From CAVPDE01 sp963707125 (GTDB taxonomy: Bacteria > Desulfobacterota > DSM-4660 > Desulfatiglandales > HGW-15): 64,000 nucleotides of DNA. Position 1 is the first letter of the stretch, and the number at the start of each line of letters is the position of its first letter. The notes under the pieces were generated by a model that worked only from the letters and a program-made list of their open reading frames with translations, was not told the DNA's origin and ran no database searches. The stretch covers positions 496,001 to 560,000 of the forward strand of contig CAVPOU010000004.1 in assembly GCA_963707125.1 (NCBI GenBank). Direction: 5' to 3'. The position numbers and the translations under genes were made by a program. Shown here in pieces: positions 42,948 through 50,800 of this stretch.

Positions 42948-44996
42948 GTGAAAAGGAAAGAAATCATCCTCGCTTTGATTCTTGTTGCCGCCACGTGGGC
43001 TGTTTACTGGCCGGTGAAGGATCACGAGTTTGTCAATTTTGATGATGATCTTTACATCACCGAGAACTGGGTTGTTCAGAAGGGTCTCACCAGAGAGAGC
43101 GTCGTCTGGGCTTTCACCACCACATTCCCCGCCTACTGGCACCCGTTGACATGGCTCTCGATCATGGCGGATGTGGAGCTCTTTGGATTGGACCCCGGCC
43201 GGCATCACTTGAGCAATGTTTTCCTTCACACGATCAATGCGCTGCTCCTCTTTGCCTTACTTCTTCACATGAGCGGGGCGATGTGGCGGAGCTTTTTCGT
43301 CGCCCTTGTTTTCGCGTTACACCCTCTTCACGTGGAATCCGTTGCGTGGGCAACGTCGAGAAAGGACGTATTGAGCACTTTTTTTTTGTTCCTGACGATC
43401 TGGGCCTATCACGGCTACACAAAAAAGCAGACTGTCAAACGGTATCTCCTGGTCCTCATGCCATACGGCCTCAGTCTCATGTCAAAGCCTATGATGGTGA
43501 CCCTTCCCTTTATTCTTCTCCTTATGGATTTCTGGCCTCTTAGGAGACTCCATCTTCCGGAGCCTGCATCCCGCAAGAAGAAAAAGGGCAAAAGACCCAC
43601 TGCAGAAGAAAAACCCGGATCTTCGGCGGTCTCGCTGGTTCTTGAAAAACTGCCCTTCCTCGGCCTTGCCCTGATATGCACCCTGGCTGTTTCCTTTCTC
43701 AGAACGGCAGGGGAGCCATTTCTTGGCTTCGAAATGCGACCGTTGACTCTTAGAATGGCCAACGCGCTCGTTTCCTATGTCAGTTATCTCGGGCAAACGA
43801 TCTGGCCCATGAATCTGGGTGCCTTTTATCCTTTCCCGAGATCCCTGCCGTCGTGGCAGGTTGCAGGGTCCGCGCTGCTCTTGGCCGTTATTTCCCTGGG
43901 AGCAATCCGGTCTGCGTCAAGGCGGCCTTACTTTTTAGTGGGTTGGCTGTGGTATCTCGTGACGCTTCTCCCGGTCATTGGTTTGGTTCAGTGGGGCTTG
44001 TGGCCGGCCATGGCCGACCGTTTCACCTATGTGCCGCTCATTGGGATTTCCATCATAACCGCCTGGGGGATCCCTGAAATCATAGGGAGATGGAAGCACA
44101 AGGAAGTCATCCTAGCCGCGTCGGGCGGGGCGGCGGCTCTGTACTTTTCGGTCTTCACCTGGTTTCAGCTCTCTCAATGGCAAAACGGTATCACACTTTT
44201 CACTCGTACCTTGGAGGTTACGGACAACAACTATGTTGCCCACAACAATCTCGGGGCGGCTTTAAAGGATAGAGGGGAGGTGGAGTCCGCCATCCCTCAT
44301 TTCAGGGAGGCGCTTCGTATATCCCCCCTCAATTCGTTCGCTCATGCGAACCTGGGAGATGCCTTGAGGAGTCAGGGCAAATTGAACGAAGCCATCGTTC
44401 ACTACCAGGAGGCGTTGAAAGCGAGGCCCAATAACGAAATTGCGCTCCACAACTTCGGCTTGGCCCTCGCCATGAAGGGAGACTTTGATGAGGCGATTAT
44501 CCATTTTCAAAAATCGATAAAGGTGTATCCTTATAATCCGGAAACCCACTTCAAACTTGGCCTTGCGCTGGCAAGACAGAACAGGATGGATGAAGCGATC
44601 GCCTGCTTCTCGGAAGCCATCCGGCTTAAGCCGGCTTATTATCCTGAAGCTATGTTAAATCTGGGCGTTGCCTTTGATTCTCAGGGTAAACTTGAGGACG
44701 CCATTTCTTATTATCAAAAGGGTCTGGAGGTTAAGGGAGAAGACGCACCTTTACATTACAGCTTGGGCATGGCTCTTGCGAGGAAGGGGGAAATCGATAA
44801 AGCTGCCCGCCATTTTTCAGAGGCCATAAGACATAAACCTGAATTTGCAGAAGTTCACTACAATTTGGGAATCGCGAATGCAAGATTGGGAAAAACGAGA
44901 GAAGCGGCATCGAATTTCTCGGAGGCTCTCCGGATTAATCCAGGTTTTGTAGAAGCCAGGAAAAGGCTGGAAACCCTTCAGAGCAACACGTGGTAG
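42948..44996 (+). CDS. TMTC-like membrane protein with TPR repeats
   Basis: A 682-residue protein from a GTG start. The first 420 residues hold about ten membrane helices with motifs of the GT-C/DUF1736 type (FDDDLYI at 31-37, WHPLTWLS, HPLHVESVAWATSRKD), like eukaryotic TMTC O-mannosyltransferases. The C-terminal 260 residues are about seven TPR units (NLGAALKDRGEVESAIPHFR and so on). The acidic FDDD stretch is the place of the catalytic Asp in such transferases. Bacterial homologues are common but uncharacterised; transfer of a sugar to a protein is inference. Confidence 0.75.
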   Translation: MKRKEIILALILVAATWAVYWPVKDHEFVNFDDDLYITENWVVQKGLTRESVVWAFTTTFPAYWHPLTWLSIMADVELFGLDPGRHHLSNVFLHTINALLLFALLLHMSGAMWRSFFVALVFALHPLHVESVAWATSRKDVLSTFFLFLTIWAYHGYTKKQTVKRYLLVLMPYGLSLMSKPMMVTLPFILLLMDFWPLRRLHLPEPASRKKKKGKRPTAEEKPGSSAVSLVLEKLPFLGLALICTLAVSFLRTAGEPFLGFEMRPLTLRMANALVSYVSYLGQTIWPMNLGAFYPFPRSLPSWQVAGSALLLAVISLGAIRSASRRPYFLVGWLWYLVTLLPVIGLVQWGLWPAMADRFTYVPLIGISIITAWGIPEIIGRWKHKEVILAASGGAAALYFSVFTWFQLSQWQNGITLFTRTLEVTDNNYVAHNNLGAALKDRGEVESAIPHFREALRISPLNSFAHANLGDALRSQGKLNEAIVHYQEALKARPNNEIALHNFGLALAMKGDFDEAIIHFQKSIKVYPYNPETHFKLGLALARQNRMDEAIACFSEAIRLKPAYYPEAMLNLGVAFDSQGKLEDAISYYQKGLEVKGEDAPLHYSLGMALARKGEIDKAARHFSEAIRHKPEFAEVHYNLGIANARLGKTREAASNFSEALRINPGFVEARKRLETLQSNTW

Positions 44997-45036
44997 GTCG
45001 TTGGCGGGGGAGGCAAAGGAGGAGTAGTCGGTCAAC

Positions 45037-46266
45037 ATGGATGAATTCATACCGTCGGCAAGAAGAGATCTCGAATTCTTTCCGGTCCAGCTTCAGGGCA
45101 AGCAGTACGTCCTGATCCGGGATCACCTCGGGCTGGTCCAGGAGGGGAAAGCCGTTGAGATTCCCCTCTATCAGTTCATGGTGCAGCTGGACGGCACGAC
45201 CACCATCAGGGATCTCCAGATGGCGCTGATGAGGCAAAGAGGCGGGATGCTGGTGAGCAGCGACGAGGTGAAAAGCGTCATTGCTCATCTTGACGATTCT
45301 TTTTTTCTAGAATCAGAAAAGTTTGAAAAGGCCAGGAATCGCGTCGTAGAGGAGTTTGTATCCCAGAGCATAAGGCCAAGCTCCCACAGTGGCCGAGCCT
45401 ACCCTGCTGATCCCAGTGAACTAAAAAGAAAGCTGAACGAGATCCTGTCCCTTCAGCCCGATTCTAAAAAGCCGGAAGGTGAACTCCTAGCCCTTGTGGC
45501 TCCTCACATTGACCTGTCTGTGGGAGGCAGGGTCTACTCAAGGGCCTATCAGATCCTGAGGGACAGGTCGCCAAAGACCGTGGTTATCCTTGGGACAGGG
45601 CACCAAATGGCTCAGGATCTCTTCGCTCTCTCGGACAAGGACTTCGAAACTCCTCTGGGAGTCGCTGTATGCGACCGGGCATCGGTTGGAAAGCTGAGAG
45701 CCGCAGGCAGGACTGCGGTAGCGAAGAATGATTTTGCTCATCGGGCGGAACATTCCATCGAGTTTCAAGTTTTATTCCTTCAGCACATTCTGCCGAAGGA
45801 TTCTTTTACCATTGTTCCGGTCCTCTGCGGCAATCTGCAAATGACCCTTTCAGAGTATAGCCGTCGAGCTTACAGAGAAAAGGCAGGCGTTTTCCTCGAA
45901 GCGCTGAAAGATATTCTTAAGCACCACGGGGAAGAGACCCTTCTGGTCGCCGGGGTTGATCTCTCACACATCGGCCCAAAATTTGGTCACGAGATGCCGG
46001 CACAATATCTCAAAAGACAAAGCGAGGCTCATGACAGGGCCTTGCTTAAGGCCCTGACCGCGATGGATGCCGATTCATTCTGGGAGGATTCCGGGAAGGT
46101 TAAAGACCAGTACAATGTGTGCGGATTTGCAGCTCTCGCCTGTCTTCTGGAAGTCCTGCCACTCTGCAAAGGCCACCTCCTTGGATACGAGATGTGGCAT
46201 GAGGAGGCAACAAGGTCAGCGGTCAGTTATGCCGCCGTTGCTTTTTCCGAGCAAAAGCAACAGTAA
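45037..46266 (+). CDS. AmmeMemoRadiSam system protein B (Memo-like) with N-terminal domain
   Basis: A 409-residue protein. Residues about 120-400 are the Memo fold: LVAPHIDLSVGGRVYSRA, ILGTGH, RAEHSIEFQVLFLQ and YNVCGFAALACLLE carry the metal-ligand-type His and Cys. Residues 1-115 form a separate winged-helix-like domain (VEIPLYQFMVQLDGTTTI) akin to PqqD-type peptide-binding domains. Partners AmmeMemoRadiSam A and a radical SAM protein are not nearby. The function of Memo proteins in bacteria is unknown. AAAGGAGGAG is a good ribosome site; it lies 40 bp after the TMTC-like gene. Confidence 0.85.
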   Translation: MDEFIPSARRDLEFFPVQLQGKQYVLIRDHLGLVQEGKAVEIPLYQFMVQLDGTTTIRDLQMALMRQRGGMLVSSDEVKSVIAHLDDSFFLESEKFEKARNRVVEEFVSQSIRPSSHSGRAYPADPSELKRKLNEILSLQPDSKKPEGELLALVAPHIDLSVGGRVYSRAYQILRDRSPKTVVILGTGHQMAQDLFALSDKDFETPLGVAVCDRASVGKLRAAGRTAVAKNDFAHRAEHSIEFQVLFLQHILPKDSFTIVPVLCGNLQMTLSEYSRRAYREKAGVFLEALKDILKHHGEETLLVAGVDLSHIGPKFGHEMPAQYLKRQSEAHDRALLKALTAMDADSFWEDSGKVKDQYNVCGFAALACLLEVLPLCKGHLLGYEMWHEEATRSAVSYAAVAFSEQKQQ

Positions 46267-46390
46267 GCAGTCCGGAAAACCAGTAAGCAGTAGGCACTAA
46301 GCAGTAGGCAGTAAAGGTCAATAAACCCAGCAACCCCTTTTCTTTTTTGTGTTTACTGCTTACTGCGTACTGCATACTGCCTACTTCTTG
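46261..46390. repeat. facing CAGTAAGCAGTAGG arrays
   Basis: Units of the GCAGTAGGCA type (46262-46314) face TTTACTGCTTACTGCGTAC units (46350-46386). They lie between the Memo-like gene and the convergent epimerase gene, so they could form a shared terminator hairpin. Confidence 0.7.
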
Positions 46391-46397
46391 CTTCCTC

Positions 46398-46802
46398 CTA
46401 GTCTCTTTCACATATTTCGACCAGCACCCCATTGGTCTCTTTGGGATGAATGAAGGCGATCTTGGCGCCCCCTGCACCCTTTCTCGGCTTCTCGTCGATG
46501 AGCCTGACGCCTTTAGCCTTTAACTCAGCCAGCGCTTCTTCGATGTTTTCGACTCGAAAGGCGATGTGCTGGACTCCCTCTCCTTTAGCCTCGATGTACT
46601 TTGCAACAGGGCCGTCCGGATGGGTGGATTGAAGGAGTTCCACTTCGCTATCCGTGATGGGCAGAAAAGCCACATTCACTTTCTGGTCAGCCACATTTTC
46701 AATATCGTGGATCTTGAGGCCCAGAATGTCCGTATAGAATTTGCCGGTCTGCTCAATGGACTTTACGGCAATACCGATGTGGTCGATGTGTTTTACTTTC
46801 AT
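46398..46802 (-). CDS. mce: methylmalonyl-CoA epimerase
   Basis: A 134-residue VOC-fold metalloenzyme interconverting (R)- and (S)-methylmalonyl-CoA. DHIGIAV (residues 7-13) with its metal His, HIAFRVENIEEAL, and GAKIAFIHPKETNGVLVEICE with the metal Glu are present. It starts after GGGAGGATTTT. It implies a propionate/succinate route through methylmalonyl-CoA mutase, which is not in this window. Confidence 0.92.
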   Translation of the reverse strand: MKVKHIDHIGIAVKSIEQTGKFYTDILGLKIHDIENVADQKVNVAFLPITDSEVELLQSTHPDGPVAKYIEAKGEGVQHIAFRVENIEEALAELKAKGVRLIDEKPRKGAGGAKIAFIHPKETNGVLVEICERD

Positions 46803-46859
46803 GCCAAAATCCTCCCGTGGAGATATTGCGTTATTTGAAATCAGGTATTATTCTTTCAA

Positions 46860-46965
46860 CAAGTCTTTAGAAGACAGAATACAGTAGATAGTAGACAGTA
46901 TAAAGAAAAAAGGAAAGCAGGAAATCCATTTTGTATTCTGTCTCCTGTCTTCTGTATCTACTCTT
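46860..46965. repeat. facing ACAGTAGATAGTAGACAG arrays
   Basis: AGAAGACAGAATACAGTAGA (46869-46888) type units face GTCTCCTGTCTTCTGTATCT (46937-46956) units, in the divergent gap between the epimerase and the zinc-ribbon gene. Confidence 0.6.
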
Positions 46966-46980
46966 TCACGAGGTTAAGAA

Positions 46981-47320
<340 letters not shown>

Positions 47321-47323
47321 ATT

Positions 47324-47704
47324 CTAGGGGGCGAACTTGTCCGCCTTTTCTATCATTCCATAGAGCATTTTGTTTACTTCATCGTACCTGCTGGACAGAT
47401 CGCTATGCTTGGCATCATCGAGGTATCCAAAATCTTTCGCAAAATCCAACCAAACTTCCGTTTCTCCAGCCTCACCAGCAGCATCAACGATTTTAGCGAC
47501 GAACATCTTCTGGTATTTTCTTTTCTTCCACGCCTCGGCAATGTTGGCCGGGACACTCCTTGACGAGCGCCGGATCTGATCAGTGAGTGAATACTTTTCG
47601 TCCTTTGGGAAAGGCTTTGTTGTTTCATGGATCTCCAGAGCCAGCTTGTAAGACAGCTGATAGACTTTGAGATCCCGATAACCCCTGTATGGTTCCTTCG
47701 CCAT
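47324..47704 (-). CDS. four-helix-bundle protein (S23/ribosomal intervening-sequence family)
   Basis: A 126-residue helical protein: KVYQLSYKLALEIHETTKPF, QIRRSSRSVPANIAEAW and the tail match the family found in intervening sequences of 23S rRNA and in diversity-generating elements. The function is unknown. The gene lies between complementary AGTAGGC arrays (47220-47285 and 47735-47786), which suggests it moved here with them. Confidence 0.9.
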   Translation of the reverse strand: MAKEPYRGYRDLKVYQLSYKLALEIHETTKPFPKDEKYSLTDQIRRSSRSVPANIAEAWKKRKYQKMFVAKIVDAAGEAGETEVWLDFAKDFGYLDDAKHSDLSSRYDEVNKMLYGMIEKADKFAP

Positions 47705-47734
47705 TTTCCTTGTTGCGTACTCCTTTATTTTTTT

Positions 47735-47786
47735 CTGCTTACTTTTTCCTCTTTCTGCTTACTCCTTACTGCTTACTGCCTACTGG
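47735..47786. repeat. AGTAGGC array, right arm
   Basis: Repeats of TGCTTAC and CTTACTGCCTACTGG, the reverse complement of the left arm at 47220-47285, about 450 bp away. Confidence 0.7.
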
Positions 47787-47788
47787 TC

Positions 47789-48535
47789 TTATTCGTACCA
47801 CATAATCCTTCCTGCACCCTCGCTCATGTTTGAGATTTGCCCTTCGTCGCCCGCCAGGTATAGAGTCTTCCCTTGAACCTGCATGTCGGTCAGGCAATAC
47901 TTGATCTTCCCGCTTTTGTAAGCCTGGACCAGGGTCGCCCCCTCTGTCTTGAAGACGATGATACTTCCATCATAGAAAACAACAAAATCCAGCCGGCCTA
48001 CCAAAGGGTTGTTTGCCACAACCAGAACTTCCTTTTTCCCGTCATCATCCACATCCATGACAACGACTCGGCTGTTCACAAGATTGGCCGGAGGTTGATC
48101 TCCGGGTCTTGTGAACCCCGATCGAATGTAGTTATTGGAGCCCCCAAGTTTCTCATCCACCTTGGTCAAAGGGTTCCCCTGGAGGTCCCAGACCATGAGC
48201 GGAGCGCTATGCTCCAGATTCGGCTCTCCCAGACCAAGGAATTCCAGCTTTCCATCGCGGTCGAAATCATAGAGGGTGAGGGTATAGAGTTGAGCGTTTT
48301 TGAGCCCGGGTAGGGCGTCTTTGCGAACCAGTTTCCCGGCATTATCATAAGTCATCTGCCAGATAGGGCCTTCGAAGAACCTGTCAGTGCCCGAGTCTTG
48401 GAATAACACCGAAGATTGGCCTCCGCTCTGGTTACGGAGAACGCTGAAATGTCCATTCTGACGATCGAGTTTTCTGGTGAATTTTCCCGTCCACTCCAGG
48501 ATCGAGCTTTGAGCCCGTGATCCATAGAAATATTG
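47789..48535 (-). pseudogene. FG-GAP/VCBS-type protein, 5' end lost at the IS remnant
   Basis: The C-terminal about 245 residues carry FG-GAP-like repeats with Ca2+-binding DxDxDG loops (DFDRDGKLEFLGL, DVDDDGKKEVLVV), as in secreted beta-propeller proteins. The reading frame continues upstream to 48775, but from about 48535 it runs antisense through the IS open frame and makes no sense as protein. So the original gene was cut there, and the remnant has no start of its own. A signal peptide is absent. It was probably an envelope or secreted protein. Confidence 0.7.
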
Positions 48536-48607
48536 GCATACTTGACAGGGAGCAGGTTTTCTCCTATAATCTGAATGCTTATTAAGCATGCAGATAAGGA
48601 GGAGCCC

Positions 48608-49021
48608 ATGACAGAGACGCTTTTTAGCTTGGAACACAGACGAGAGGCCCTGTACAGGAAGATTGAGGAAACAGGGGATTTCAGGCGAGGAACCATTTCG
48701 GTGACGTATCGCAAATGCGGGAAAAAGAACTGTGCCTGCGCACGAGAAGGGCACCCGGGCCACGGCCCCCAGCATTTATGGAGCACGACCATCAAGGGGA
48801 AAAGCTACGCGAAGAGCGTCAAGGTTGGTCCTGAGCTCAAAAAGTATTTGGACGAGATAAGTAACTATCGGAGCTTTCTGAAGCTCTGCGCTGAAATGGT
48901 CGAGGTAAACGAGCGTATATGCGATCTGCGGCCGGTGCCCGAGGTGAAAGATGACAGGGAGTTGGTCGAGCTCAAAAAAAAATTACACAAACAGTTTATG
49001 GAGAAATACAAAGGGAGATAG
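48608..49021 (+). CDS. DUF6788 family protein of an ISKra4-type element
   Basis: About 137 residues from ATG 48608, with RGTISVTYRKCGKKNCACA (about 28-46) and GPQHLWSTTIKGKSYAKSVK, the pattern of the small DUF6788 protein encoded before ISKra4 transposases. GGAGGAGCCC gives a ribosome site. It is basic and Cys-bearing and may bind DNA; its exact role in transposition is not known. Confidence 0.8.
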   Translation: MTETLFSLEHRREALYRKIEETGDFRRGTISVTYRKCGKKNCACAREGHPGHGPQHLWSTTIKGKSYAKSVKVGPELKKYLDEISNYRSFLKLCAEMVEVNERICDLRPVPEVKDDRELVELKKKLHKQFMEKYKGR

Positions 49022-49380
49022 AGCGAATCGTCAGCCGCTACTGCAAAGAGAAGAGCGCCACTGGGAGAGTGGACCTAGAATCGTTTGAGATGAACATTCG
49101 GTCTGCCATGCACGATATTGGTAGCAAGATGCTTGAGGGGCTTATAAATGCTGATGGGGGCGATTACGGCGGCAGGACAATCCCCTGTGACAAGGGGCAT
49201 CAGTACGAGTTCATCGGATATAGGGATAAGAAAGTGCTTACAGTTTTGGGGCCTGTTACGGTCAAGAGGGCCTATTACTACGATGGGCAATGCCAGCGGG
49301 GATGTTGCCCGAAGGATAGCGCTCTTGACATTGTGGGGACATCTTACAGTTCCGGCGCTCCCCTTCGCGTATTCAGCTAG
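49018..49380 (+). pseudogene. ISKra4-family transposase, 3' truncated
   Basis: The frame holds the N-terminal part (RIVSRYCKEKSATGRVDLES, then GSKMLEGLINADGGDYGG and LGPVTVKRAYYYDGQCQRGC) and then GIVGTS-like DIVGTS, after which it runs into unrelated residues and stops at 49380. The catalytic DDE part is missing. The start codon is unclear (GTG 49069 or a frameshift from the DUF6788 gene). Confidence 0.75.
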
Positions 49381-49535
49381 ATCCGTGAAGGAGACTGGGA
49401 TTGAAACTGTCGTATTGCCATCCTCTCTCGCTTAGAGTCTGTAAGCCTCCATCCTTTCATGGTTGACGAAAAGCATAAAATCCCCTAAGGTTCAGGGTTG
49501 TTAAGTACATTCCCAAAGGAAAATTTTTTGCTCCT

Positions 49536-50753
49536 GTGAAAAAGCCTGCCCTATTTTACGGCTATATCGTTGCAGCCGCTTGCTTTGCCATCCAGGCGAC
49601 GGGGATCGGCACCCATGTCACCTTCGGCATTTTTTTCAAGCCTCTCCTCGCCGACTTTGGATGGCCCAGGGCCTCCTTGGCCGGCGCTCATTCCCTGGCT
49701 TTTGTCCTTTCCGGCTTCATCGGCATTTTCGTGGGCAGACTCAATGACAGATTTGGTCCCCGTGTGTTGCTGACGGTTACTGCGCTCTTCTTCGGCGTGG
49801 GGCTGTTTCTCATGTCCACTGCAGACAGCCTCTGGCAGATCTACCTGTTCTACGGCGTAATGGTCGGCATAGGATTGAGTCCTGTGGATGTGATTGCGCT
49901 CAGCACTACGGCAAGATGGTTCGTGCGGCGCAGGGGCATGATGTCCGGCATTGTCAAGGTGGGCACAGGAGCCGGACAATTTATTATCCCCCTTGCATCG
50001 AGTATTCTTATCCTGAGCTATGGCTGGCGGACGTCCTACATCCTCCTGTCTGTCTTCGTCACGCTCATGATCTCTGGGATGGGACAACTGATGCGGCGTG
50101 ACCCCTCCCAAATGGGACTTCTGCCTGATGGAGACACACAGATCGGAACAACAGGGTCTGACTTCGTCGAAAAGGGCATTTCCCTCAGTGAGGCGCTCAG
50201 AACGAGCCAGTTCTGGACCATCTGCTTCACCAATCTCACGATCGTGTTTTGTCTCATGATCATCATGCTTCATATCACGCCTCATGCCATGGACATCGGC
50301 GTCCCTGCAACCACGGCGGCCGGCGTCCTCTCCACCATCGCCGGTGCGAGCGTTATCGGGCGATTGTTCATCGGCTTTACCGCTGACCGTGTCGGGTACA
50401 GAACCTGCATGATCTGCTGTTTCACGCTCCTGATTTCGGCCTTCCTCTGGTTGCAACTGGCGGACAAGCTGTGGATGCTGTACCTTTTTGCTGTCTTCTA
50501 CGGGATCGGACATGGCGGGCATTTCACCCTGATCTCCCCCTTGGTGGCTGAGCACTTTGGAATCCGTTCCCACGGAGTCCTTTTCGGAATCGTCCTATTT
50601 GCAGGCACCGTTGGGGGTGCTGCCGGGCCGATTCTGGCCGGCCACCTTTTCGATATCACCGGAAGCTATGGCGGCGCCTTCTGGATCTGTGTGGCTTTCG
50701 GCACCACGGGCTTAGGACTCCTCTTGTCTCTAAGGCCTAGGAGATCGTTTTGA
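49536..50753 (+). CDS. MFS transporter, oxalate/formate-antiporter-like
   Basis: A 405-residue protein with twelve membrane helices from a GTG start. GRLNDRFGPR (about residues 69-78) is the MFS signature between helices 2 and 3, and the two halves are typical (GFTADRVGYR in the second). It belongs to the OFA/monocarboxylate-like group; an organic anion is the likely substrate. It overlaps the next frame's earliest start and is probably co-transcribed with the molybdopterin oxidoreductase, so it may import that enzyme's substrate. Confidence 0.85.
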   Translation: MKKPALFYGYIVAAACFAIQATGIGTHVTFGIFFKPLLADFGWPRASLAGAHSLAFVLSGFIGIFVGRLNDRFGPRVLLTVTALFFGVGLFLMSTADSLWQIYLFYGVMVGIGLSPVDVIALSTTARWFVRRRGMMSGIVKVGTGAGQFIIPLASSILILSYGWRTSYILLSVFVTLMISGMGQLMRRDPSQMGLLPDGDTQIGTTGSDFVEKGISLSEALRTSQFWTICFTNLTIVFCLMIIMLHITPHAMDIGVPATTAAGVLSTIAGASVIGRLFIGFTADRVGYRTCMICCFTLLISAFLWLQLADKLWMLYLFAVFYGIGHGGHFTLISPLVAEHFGIRSHGVLFGIVLFAGTVGGAAGPILAGHLFDITGSYGGAFWICVAFGTTGLGLLLSLRPRRSF

Positions 50754-50800
50754 ACAAGAACCTGTCTATCAACGATTCATTTAGTGAGAGGTGTGAGGCG

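Larger units (their letters stand above)
48540..49380 (+). mobile_element. ISKra4-type insertion sequence remnant
   Basis: It contains a DUF6788 gene and the beginning of a transposase, the usual ISKra4 pair. The transposase is cut after about 120 codons, and no clean terminal repeats were found, so the ends are approximate. Its left end interrupts the FG-GAP gene. Confidence 0.7.

Noticed and set aside
49397..49407. GGGATTGAAAC, like the end of a CRISPR repeat
   Set aside because: It occurs only once, without neighbours at repeat spacing.
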